A model generated the notes under the pieces. It was not told where the DNA came from and did no database searches. It was given only the letters and a program-made list of their open reading frames with translations. From DATAJX01 sp964601735 (GTDB lineage Bacteria > Pseudomonadota > Alphaproteobacteria > UBA2136 > UBA6156): 13,950 nucleotides of DNA. A program made the translations under genes and the position numbers. Below are positions 1 to 5,421 of the stretch, piece after piece (position 1 is the stretch's first letter; the number at the start of each line of letters is the position of its first letter). The stretch covers positions 1-13,950 of the forward strand of contig CAZROO010000025.1 of NCBI GenBank assembly GCA_964601735.1. Reading direction: 5' to 3'.

Positions 1-97
1 GGCCACCCAGTAAAATAACCAGCAACAGCAGGCAGGCCAGCAGGGCCTCGCCGAGGCCATCATACGTAAAAGCGTTCAACGCACGTTTCATATTCAT
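1..97 (-). CDS. Small membrane protein, N-terminal part only (runs off left edge)
   Basis: Read on the minus strand, an ATG at 97 opens a frame that stays open for 32 codons to the window edge. The peptide begins MNMKRALNAFTYDGLGEALL and continues into a run rich in Leu, Val and Ile, so a basic N-terminus is followed by a membrane segment or signal anchor. The start is supported by a GGGAGAG ribosome-binding site about 5 bases upstream and by a sigma-54-type promoter (120-135) whose predicted start would leave a leader of about 12 bases. A second in-frame ATG lies at 91. The gene is divergent from flgB and shares its regulatory region, so a flagellar or motility role is inferred from context only. 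I do not recognise the family, and too little is visible to name it. Confidence 0.6.
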   Translation of the reverse strand, partial: MNMKRALNAFTYDGLGEALLACLLLLVILLGG

Positions 98-119
98 AAA
101 CTCTCCCTGCCCCCTCGAA

Positions 120-135
120 TGCAGGACGCGTGCCA
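120..135 (-). promoter_or_regulatory. Sigma-54 (RpoN) promoter of the divergent small gene
   Basis: On the minus strand the site reads TGGCACG-CGTC-CTGCA. GG and GC are spaced as in the sigma-54 consensus TGGCACG-N4-TTGCW, with one mismatch. The transcription start is predicted near 109, giving a leader of about 12 bases that contains the GGGAGAG ribosome-binding site of the gene starting at 97. That fit between promoter, leader and start codon strengthens the call. Confidence 0.7.
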
Positions 136-174
136 ACTTGTAAGAAGGTCATAAAAGCGGTCAGTTCAACGCAT

Positions 175-190
175 TGGCATGGGGCGTGCA
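175..190 (+). promoter_or_regulatory. Sigma-54 (RpoN) promoter of flgBC
   Basis: The site reads TGGCATG-GGGC-GTGCA, with GG at 176-177 and GC at 188-189 in the spacing of the -24/-12 consensus. Transcription would start near 201, leaving a 5' leader of about 70 bases before the flgB ATG at 272. The 18-base core starting ATTGGCA differs at only two positions from the site in front of flgK, which argues for a shared RpoN and activator system. The activator binding site was not identified. Confidence 0.75.
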
Positions 191-211
191 TATAAAAGCG
201 CGGAGAGAGTG

Positions 212-261
212 CCCTGCCCCCGAATGACCAAGCGGTGCAGGGTTGAGAGGAACAGGAAGGA
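212..261 (+). promoter_or_regulatory. flgB leader: hairpin plus GGA cluster over the ribosome-binding site
   Basis: CCCTGC at 212-217 can pair with GCAGGG at 237-242, with CCG (220-222) and CGG (233-235) pairing inside. Directly downstream three GGA triplets (249-251, 255-257, 259-261) fall within 13 bases and include the likely Shine-Dalgarno AGGAAGGA (254-261), 10 bases from the ATG. CsrA binds GGA-containing sites in leaders and blocks ribosome entry, and a csrA gene lies in this cluster. CsrA control of flgB is therefore a reasonable inference, but it is not shown; the purine-rich run may be only a strong ribosome-binding site. Confidence 0.4.
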
Positions 262-271
262 AACTGGTTTT

Positions 272-658
272 ATGCCCAACGTCACCGATGCGCTGATCAG
301 CCGCATGAACTACGACACCGCCCGGCAGAACGTGATTGCCGGGAACATCGCCAACGTCAGCACCCCCGGCTATTTGCCCGCCGACATGAGCTTCAAGAGC
401 TATGTGGCGGCAGCCCAGCGCGGCGGCAGCCTGCAACTGGCCCGGACTGACGGCATGCATATGGGCGGCAGCCAAAGCGCGGGCGGCGGTGTCACCCTCA
501 CCCACGACAAAAGCTATGTACAGCACAACGGCAACGGTGTGCGGCTGGACCAGGAAATGCTCAAGATGCAGCAGAACAATCTGGACTACAGCACCATGAC
601 TCAGCTTTACAGCGCCAACGCGCAGATGCAGAAAATCGCCCTCGGCCGGGCCCAGTAA
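272..658 (+). CDS. flgB: Flagellar basal-body rod protein FlgB
   Basis: FlgB is one of the proximal rod proteins of the flagellar basal body, exported by the flagellar type III apparatus and assembled between the MS ring and the distal rod. The 128-residue product carries the rod/hook family N-terminal signature (NVIAGNIANVSTPGY, about residues 21-35), a polar Gly-rich middle near residues 72-80, and a C-terminal amphipathic helix (LDQEMLKMQQNNLDYSTMTQ) typical of FlgB. Length fits the family. The frame is open further upstream to an ATG at 179, but that codon lies inside the sigma-54 promoter. The ATG at 272 has the AGGAAGGA ribosome-binding site and matches the family N-terminus. flgC follows after 13 bases, so the two are surely co-transcribed. 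Confidence 0.93.
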   Translation: MPNVTDALISRMNYDTARQNVIAGNIANVSTPGYLPADMSFKSYVAAAQRGGSLQLARTDGMHMGGSQSAGGGVTLTHDKSYVQHNGNGVRLDQEMLKMQQNNLDYSTMTQLYSANAQMQKIALGRAQ

Positions 659-671
659 AGGAGAATAGACA

Positions 672-1082
672 ATGGACATGCTTTCTTCGATGAGCGTGAG
701 CGGCCAGGCCCTGGCCGCCGAAAGCCTCCGCATGCGCACCGCCGCCGAAAACATCGCCAACCAGGACAGCGTGCGCAACGGCGCCGGTACCGGACCGTAC
801 CGCGCCAAGCAGGTGTTCTTCCGCGCCATGGTGGACAAGGCCACGGGAGCCACCGGCGTGCAGGTGCAGAAAGTGGGCGACGACATGAAGAGCCCTTTGA
901 CTGCCAAGTACGACCCGGGCAACCCGTTTGCCGATGCCCAGGGCGTGGTGCAGTACCCGAATGTTGACCCGACGGTGGAGAACATCAACATGAAAGAGGC
1001 TCAACGCGCTTACGATGCCAACCTGGCGGCCATCGACACAGCAAGGACGATGGCACAGCATACCATCGACATGATTAAATAA
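672..1082 (+). CDS. flgC: Flagellar basal-body rod protein FlgC
   Basis: FlgC is the second proximal rod protein. The 136-residue product has the expected layout: an N-terminal helix and rod motif (SGQALAAESLRMRTAAENIANQDS, about residues 10-33), a variable middle, the DPGNPFADAQGVVQYPNVDP segment near residues 78-97, and the C-terminal D0 helix (MKEAQRAYDANLAAIDTART, about 107-126). A strong ribosome-binding site (AAAGGAG, from 657) overlaps the flgB stop. In many bacteria fliE comes next; here no fliE is present downstream. Instead a terminator (1121-1141) and a diverged copy of the last 37 codons (1173-1283) follow. Confidence 0.93.
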   Translation: MDMLSSMSVSGQALAAESLRMRTAAENIANQDSVRNGAGTGPYRAKQVFFRAMVDKATGATGVQVQKVGDDMKSPLTAKYDPGNPFADAQGVVQYPNVDPTVENINMKEAQRAYDANLAAIDTARTMAQHTIDMIK

Positions 1083-1120
1083 TTCACGCCACCCCTCCCT
1101 CGGCCTCCGGCCCGGGAGGT

Positions 1121-1141
1121 ACGGCCCTGACGGGCCGTTTT
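1121..1141 (+). terminator. Rho-independent terminator after flgC
   Basis: ACGGCCC (1121-1127) pairs perfectly with GGGCCGT (1132-1138) around a TGAC loop, and the run of T ends at 1141. The T tail is short (four including the last stem base), so termination may be partial. It sits 38 bases after the flgC stop, consistent with flgBC forming a two-gene unit and flgK having its own promoter. Confidence 0.6.
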
Positions 1142-1155
1142 CAACCCTTATGAAG

Positions 1156-1170
1156 CGCGCCTTTGGCGCG
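1156..1170. repeat. Short perfect palindrome abutting the flgC tail copy
   Basis: CGCGCC (1156-1161) and GGCGCG (1165-1170) form a 6-bp hairpin with a TTT loop. It ends three bases before the start of homology to flgC (1173), so it marks the left junction of the duplicated segment. It has no T run, so it is unlikely to be a terminator. Confidence 0.45.
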
Positions 1171-1172
1171 AC

Positions 1173-1283
1173 ACTGTTGAAAATATCAACATGAAGGAGG
1201 CGCAGCGGGCTTACGATGCGAATCCGGCGGCCATCGATACAACAAGGACGATGGCACAGCATACGATTGATATGATCAAGTAA
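1173..1283 (+). pseudogene. Diverged second copy of the flgC 3' end (last 36 codons plus stop)
   Basis: Positions 1173-1283 align without gaps to the end of flgC at 972-1082. By hand count 93 of 111 bases match. Of 18 substitutions, 17 sit in codons of the flgC frame without shifting it: 16 are synonymous third-position changes, and two codons change residue, Leu to Pro in the AYDANLAAID helix and Ala to Thr in DTARTM. The flgC stop is retained. No start codon with a ribosome-binding site precedes it; the first in-frame ATG (1191) would give a 30-residue peptide. The fragment is probably untranslated, and the Pro would break the D0 helix. The substitution pattern suggests most divergence occurred while both sequences were under protein-level selection. 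Confidence 0.85.
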
Positions 1284-1481
1284 CCCCCATCGTCGGCTTT
1301 AAGACTTTAACTTAAATATCACCGCCTACCCCCCGTTGGCTTTGCGCCGGGTTATTAGAAGACAACCCCGTCATTGCCCCAGCGAATCTGGCGGCAGGTC
1401 TCTTGTTTGGTTTCACTCGCCGGTCCAACGCGGGGGCTGGCGGCAATATTTTAATAAATGTGTTTCCAGGTAACTTCAGAT

Positions 1482-1497
1482 TGGCACGGGGCATGCA
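1482..1497 (+). promoter_or_regulatory. Sigma-54 (RpoN) promoter of flgK
   Basis: The site reads TGGCACG-GGGC-ATGCA, with GG at 1483-1484 and GC at 1495-1496 in correct spacing; only one position of the consensus differs. The predicted transcription start (about 12 bases past the GC) is near 1508, only about two bases before the flgK ATG at 1510. The rest of the 226-base stretch 1284-1509 holds no gene I can support; it contains only weak inverted repeats. Confidence 0.75.
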
Positions 1498-1509
1498 AAG
1501 AAATAAAGC

Positions 1510-3348
1510 ATGACAGCGTCCCTCACCACCGCACTGAGCATCGCCACCGGCAGCATGCAGTACGAGCAGTTGGCGCTGGGCACCATTTCGCACAACATCG
1601 CCAACGCCAACACCGCCGGGTACAGCCGCCAGCAGGTAATGGCCAGTGCGGTGAGCTACGACGGCTTTGGTGCCGGGGTGCAATTGCTGGGCATCACCCG
1701 CGTTACCGACAACCAGTTGCAGAACCAGCTGTTCAGCCAGCAAAGCGACAAGACCTATGCCGACGTGACCGACACCTATTACAGTTCGGTCAGTAATATT
1801 TTCAACCCCAACGGCACCAGTAGCGGGCTGTCGGACAACATCAACAGCCTGTTCAGCGCCATGAGCGGGCTTTCGGCAAGCCCCAACGACAGCGCCCTCC
1901 AACGCAGCGTGGTGGAAGCCGCCGGGCTGCTGACGCAGAACATCCAGAGCGCCTCCAACAGCCTCACCACCATCGGCCGCCAGGTGGACAGCCAGATTAC
2001 CGCCGACCTGGCCACCGTGAACACCGCCCTGCAACGGATTTCTCAGCTCAACATCCAGATTGCGCAGCAGAATATCAGTGGCAACGGCGCCAACGCCAAC
2101 GACCTGCAGGACGCCCGCGACCGGCAGGTGGCCACCCTGGCGCAGATGTTCAAGCTCAACGTCAGTGAGGATGCCACCACCGGCGCCCTGCGGATTTCCA
2201 CCGAAACCGGCCGCCGCCTGGTGGACGAAAACGGCTACGTGCAGTTTGAGCGCACCACCGCCACCGTGCCCGGCGGGCCGCAGGGCATCGGCTACCGCAA
2301 CATTCTTCAAACCGGCCAGTCTTCCAGCTACGTGATTGGGGTGAACACCGACGACCTCAGCAGCGGCGAAATCAAGGCCCTGGTGAACGTGCGCGACACC
2401 GTGGTGCCCAATTTGCAGAGCCAGCTTAACAATCTCACCCAAACCTTGCTGCTGGGCGCGGTCAACAGCCAGGCCTCGCAGGGCAGTTCGTTCCCGCCGG
2501 TGAATTCCCTCACCAGCGGCAGCACCGCCGGGCTGGCAGGTACCGGCAGCGATATTCTGGCCGGGCTGGGCCTGAGCAGCGCCAACAGTTTCAATATCAG
2601 CGTCACCGACGCCCAGGGCAACGTGCAGGACGACGGCGGTGGCAACCCGCTAACTGCTACCATCAGCCTTGCCCCCACCCTGCCGGCCACCACCTTCAGC
2701 CTGGACGATTTGGCCGCGGCCATTAACGGTTCGGCCATCGGCAGCGGCACGCTGGGCGCGGGCAACGGTGTGACCGCCACCGCTGGCACCGACGCCAACG
2801 GCAAGCCTATTTTAACCATTGCCGCCGCCAACGGCACCCAGCGTATTGTGCTAGGCAACAACAACGGCAACGTGCTGGGCGCGCTGGGCATGAATACCCT
2901 GTTTACCGGCACCGACGCTGCCAGTATCGCGGTGAAGAGCAGTATCGCGGGCAACCCCAGCCTGCTGCCCACCGGTCAGATGCGTAGCGACGGCGGGCTC
3001 TCCAGCCTTAATGCCGACAACATCACCGCGCTCGCCCAGCTGGCCGACACCAGCATCGCCTTTGGCGCGGCGGGCGGGCTGCCCGGCGCCAGCGTGACCG
3101 GCAGCGGCTACGCCAACAGCATGGCCAGTAACCTGGCGGTACAGACCTCGGACGCCAAGAGCCGCAGCGACTTTGCCGGTAACGTTTACACTCAGCTCAC
3201 CCAACAGCTGGGCTCGGTTTCCGGCGTGAACCTGAACGAGGAATTGAGCCAGATGCTGATTTTCCAGCAGGGCTTCCAGGCCAGCGCGCACATTGTGAGC
3301 GTGGTGAATGATTTGATGGACACGCTGTTCCAGGTGGTCAACCGGTAA
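1510..3348 (+). CDS. flgK: Flagellar hook-associated protein 1, FlgK
   Basis: FlgK caps the hook and forms the first ring of the junction to the filament. The 612-residue protein has the family N-terminus (HNIANANTAGYSRQQV, about residues 28-43) and the C-terminal D0 helix (LNEELSQMLIFQQGFQASAH, about 575-594). A long polar, Gly/Ala/Asn-rich central part around residues 395-460 resembles the flagellin hook IN motif (FSLDDLAAAIN, then ITIAAANG-like strands and VLGALGM). An in-frame TAA at 1504 excludes any earlier start, and the N-terminus fits the family, so the ATG at 1510 is secure. There is no Shine-Dalgarno, and the sigma-54 promoter abuts the start. flgL follows after 15 bases. Confidence 0.93.
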   Translation: MTASLTTALSIATGSMQYEQLALGTISHNIANANTAGYSRQQVMASAVSYDGFGAGVQLLGITRVTDNQLQNQLFSQQSDKTYADVTDTYYSSVSNIFNPNGTSSGLSDNINSLFSAMSGLSASPNDSALQRSVVEAAGLLTQNIQSASNSLTTIGRQVDSQITADLATVNTALQRISQLNIQIAQQNISGNGANANDLQDARDRQVATLAQMFKLNVSEDATTGALRISTETGRRLVDENGYVQFERTTATVPGGPQGIGYRNILQTGQSSSYVIGVNTDDLSSGEIKALVNVRDTVVPNLQSQLNNLTQTLLLGAVNSQASQGSSFPPVNSLTSGSTAGLAGTGSDILAGLGLSSANSFNISVTDAQGNVQDDGGGNPLTATISLAPTLPATTFSLDDLAAAINGSAIGSGTLGAGNGVTATAGTDANGKPILTIAAANGTQRIVLGNNNGNVLGALGMNTLFTGTDAASIAVKSSIAGNPSLLPTGQMRSDGGLSSLNADNITALAQLADTSIAFGAAGGLPGASVTGSGYANSMASNLAVQTSDAKSRSDFAGNVYTQLTQQLGSVSGVNLNEELSQMLIFQQGFQASAHIVSVVNDLMDTLFQVVNR

Positions 3349-3363
3349 CAAAGGCAACGCAAG

Positions 3364-4278
3364 ATGGTCGTATCCCGCATCTCTACCTACCTCCAAAACC
3401 AGCAAAGCCTGCAAACGCTGCAAACGGCGGCGCAGAATATCGCGCTGAGCACCTTCCAGATCACCACCGGCAACAAGGCGCAAAACCTGTCGCAGGTGGC
3501 GAAGGACTCGAACCAGATACTAACGCTGGGCGACGTGACCACCCGTGCCGGCGTGTACCAGAACAACATCACCAGCGCCAACAACCAGTTGCAAAGCATG
3601 GAAAGCGTGCTCAACAACATGCTCAACATTTTGCAGGACGCCAGCAGCACAGCCACCCTCGGCAGCAACGAAAACGACGCCTCCACCCGCGCCAGCCTGG
3701 CCCCCAAACTGCAAAGCCTGGTACAAAGCTTTTATGCCGCCATGCAAACCCAGTTCAACGGCAAGTACCTGTTCAGCGGCTCCAACGGCCTGACCAGCCC
3801 CATTGCCGGCAACGGCACCTCTACCCCTTATAACAACGCGCAGGCCAGCAGCCAGTGGTACCAGGGCGACGGCGACCTGCCCACGGTGGTCACCGGCCCC
3901 GGCACCAGCTTGCAGTACGGCGTGCTCGGCAACGACCAGGCTTTCCAGGACATGAAGACCGGCTTGGAAGCGCTATGGTACGGCCTGCAGAACAACTCCA
4001 CCACCGACATGGACAGCGGCATTGCCCTGCTGCAGAACGCCCGCAGCGCGGTCAGCAGCCTGCTGGGCGAAGTAGGCGGGCAAATCAGCGCCCTGAACCT
4101 GGACAGCACCAACAATACCGCGCAGACCCAGTTCATCCAGAACCAGCTCGACAGCCTGCAGAAGGTGGACGTGAGCCAGGCCATCACCCAGTTCAGCCAG
4201 CAGCAGGCCACGATGCAGGCCAGCATGGCGCTGATTACGCAGGTCAATCGCCTCAGTTTGCTTGACTTCCTGAAGTAA
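3364..4278 (+). CDS. flgL: Flagellar hook-associated protein 3, FlgL
   Basis: FlgL forms the second junction ring, between FlgK and the filament, and is related to flagellin. The 304-residue product shows the flagellin-like N-terminal helical region (MVVSRISTYLQNQQSLQTLQ, then TFQITTGNKAQNLSQVAKDS around residues 30-49), a central insert (about 135-205) including the YLFSGSNGLTSP segment typical of FlgL, and a C-terminal helix (ITQFSQQQATMQASMALITQ) ending LSLLDFLK, as in the family. The start has an AAAGG site (3350-3354) 9 bases upstream. Placement right after flgK supports the call; a flagellin is less likely. Confidence 0.92.
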   Translation: MVVSRISTYLQNQQSLQTLQTAAQNIALSTFQITTGNKAQNLSQVAKDSNQILTLGDVTTRAGVYQNNITSANNQLQSMESVLNNMLNILQDASSTATLGSNENDASTRASLAPKLQSLVQSFYAAMQTQFNGKYLFSGSNGLTSPIAGNGTSTPYNNAQASSQWYQGDGDLPTVVTGPGTSLQYGVLGNDQAFQDMKTGLEALWYGLQNNSTTDMDSGIALLQNARSAVSSLLGEVGGQISALNLDSTNNTAQTQFIQNQLDSLQKVDVSQAITQFSQQQATMQASMALITQVNRLSLLDFLK

Positions 4279-4297
4279 CCCGCCATGATGCCGCGCA

Positions 4298-4609
4298 ATG
4301 CTTTTGATCACCCGCCGCGAGAACGAAGCCATCGTCATCAATGGCTCCATTACCGTGAAGGTGTTGGAAGTGCGTGGCGGCCGGGTAAAGTTGGGGTTCG
4401 AGTTTCCTGCCGGCAGCACGGTGTACCGCCAGGAGCTGTTCGCCAAGATCCAGGCCGAGAACGTGGCCGCAGCCAAGGGTACGGGAGGTGCAGTCTCTGT
4501 TAACCTCCCCGATGCCTTAAAAAACCTGCAACAGAAATTGAAATTACCGGATAATAAAAATGACCACCGCCCAACCCCTCCTCAAAACCCTGCAAAGCAA
4601 GCTGAGTAG
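4298..4609 (+). CDS. csrA: Translational regulator CsrA with C-terminal extension
   Basis: CsrA is a homodimeric RNA-binding protein that binds GGA motifs in mRNA leaders. Residues 1-55 (MLLITRRENEAIVINGSITV, then VRGGRVKLGFEFPAGSTVYR and QELFAKIQAEN) match the whole family fold. The RNA-contacting residues are present: R6/R7 near the N-terminus, V42 and R44 in the TVYRQE strand. The product is 103 residues, against about 60-75 usually. The extra 48 or so residues are polar, with an amphipathic stretch (LPDALKNLQQKLKLPD) and a Pro/Gln-rich end. No clear ribosome-binding site precedes the ATG; it lies 19 bases after the flgL stop and may rely on translational coupling. It is followed by fliW, whose product is the known CsrA antagonist. 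Confidence 0.9.
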   Translation: MLLITRRENEAIVINGSITVKVLEVRGGRVKLGFEFPAGSTVYRQELFAKIQAENVAAAKGTGGAVSVNLPDALKNLQQKLKLPDNKNDHRPTPPQNPAKQAE

Positions 4610-4616
4610 AGTCATC

Positions 4617-5078
4617 ATGAGCGCCAAGCCCCAGAGCAAGCCCGAAAGCAACGAATTCACCAGCACCACCCGCTTTGGCGAAATCACGCTAAGCAGCGAC
4701 AAGCTCATTACCTTTAGCCAGGGCCTGTTCGGCTTTGCCGAATGCACCAGCTTTGGGCTGAGCCAGGTACCGGGCTCGCAAAACTCGCCGCTGCTGCTGC
4801 TGCACTGCCCCGACCGTCCGGAAGTGACCTTTGTGGTGGTGGACCCCAGCGCGCTGGGCCTGACCTTTAACGAGGGCGACATCGAAGGCGCCATCAAGGA
4901 AGCCGGTTACAGTTCGGCCGACACCCAGGTGCTGGTCATTCTCACCATCTACAAGACCGACGAAACAGCCAGCATCACCGCCAACCTGCGCGCGCCGATT
5001 TTGATTGATACCGCCGCCCAACGCGGCCTGCAGTTCATCATGCTCGAAGGCAACTACAACACGCAGCATAAAATCTAG
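4617..5078 (+). CDS. fliW: Flagellar assembly factor FliW (CsrA antagonist)
   Basis: FliW binds CsrA and, in the Bacillus subtilis and Campylobacter systems, also flagellin, linking flagellin synthesis to export. The core begins at TTRFGEITLSSDKLITFSQG, continues with LFGFAECTSFGL and VTFVVVDPSALG, then a strand-rich second half (VLVILTIYKTDETASITANL, RAPILIDTAAQRGLQFIM), all as in the family. The ATG at 4617 gives 153 residues and lies 7 bases past the csrA stop. An in-frame ATG at 4560 inside csrA would add 19 residues; neither start has a good ribosome-binding site, and the later one avoids a 50-base overlap. A strong terminator follows at 5100. Confidence 0.9.
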   Translation: MSAKPQSKPESNEFTSTTRFGEITLSSDKLITFSQGLFGFAECTSFGLSQVPGSQNSPLLLLHCPDRPEVTFVVVDPSALGLTFNEGDIEGAIKEAGYSSADTQVLVILTIYKTDETASITANLRAPILIDTAAQRGLQFIMLEGNYNTQHKI

Positions 5079-5099
5079 GTGACGTTCTAAATTATGCAC

Positions 5100-5127
5100 C
5101 AAGCTCCCGCATGGGGGCTTGTTTTAT
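5100..5127 (+). terminator. Rho-independent terminator after fliW
   Basis: CAAGCTCCC (5100-5108) pairs with GGGGGCTTG (5113-5121) through nine pairs including one G-T wobble, with a GCAT loop, followed by TTTTATT. It lies 21 bases past the fliW stop and closes the flagellar block. Confidence 0.85.
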
Positions 5128-5234
5128 TCCGGGGGTTTGCTAGGTTCCGCCACATGACAGGGCTAATCGACATACTTTTCATCTTTTTGCACGAGGCCAT
5201 AAACGGCTATCCCGTGACGGTGAAGAGGGCGCGG

Positions 5235-5404
5235 CGCACTAGAATAGTGCGTAAGCCCGAGGAAACGATATCGGGGAGTTGTTTTGGCCCGTGCCCGAAG
5301 GGTAGCTCAGCCAAACCGCGTCTGGATTTGGTTTTGTCCTCCTATCGCAGTATAAACTGCGGGTCGTCGTCCAAAACACAAACCAGCCAACGGTTTAGCT
5401 GGCT
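5235..5404 (+). promoter_or_regulatory. Structured intergenic region upstream of petA
   Basis: The 293 bases between the fliW terminator and petA contain no convincing gene but several inverted repeats: CGCACTA/TAGTGCG (5235-5241, 5245-5251; loop GAA), CCCGA/TCGGG (5256-5260, 5271-5275), TTTGGC/GCCAAA (5283-5288, 5310-5315) enclosing CCC-GAA-GGG, CGCAGT/ACTGCG (5346-5351, 5356-5361; loop ATAA), and AGCCA/TGGCT (5385-5389, 5400-5404). The density suggests a structured RNA or long leader. I recognise no known family: RNase P, tmRNA, 6S and SRP RNA signatures were looked for and not seen. An open frame crossing it (5094-5432) lacks family features and crosses the terminator. Confidence 0.35.
5328..5356 (+). 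promoter_or_regulatory. Candidate sigma-70 promoter of petABC
   Basis: TTGGTT (5328-5333) and TATAAA (5351-5356) are separated by 17 bases, a good housekeeping promoter geometry with a near-consensus -10 and a weak -35. Transcription would begin near 5363 and leave a leader of about 60 bases. The -10 overlaps the CGCAGT/ACTGCG palindrome, which could serve as an operator. The site is ambiguous because of the weak -35. Confidence 0.4.
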
Positions 5405-5421
5405 ACAAAAAGGTGAAAAGT

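Noticed and set aside
179..271. Longer FlgB from the ATG at 179
   Set aside because: The start codon lies within the sigma-54 promoter, and the added residues do not fit FlgB; ATG 272 has a strong ribosome-binding site.
1312..2442. 376-codon minus-strand open frame over the flgK start
   Set aside because: It overlaps the sigma-54 promoter and the conserved FlgK N-terminus and has low-complexity composition.
5294..5312. GGGTAGCTCAG resembling a tRNA D-arm
   Set aside because: No anticodon arm, T-arm GTTCGA motif or acceptor stem can be built around it.
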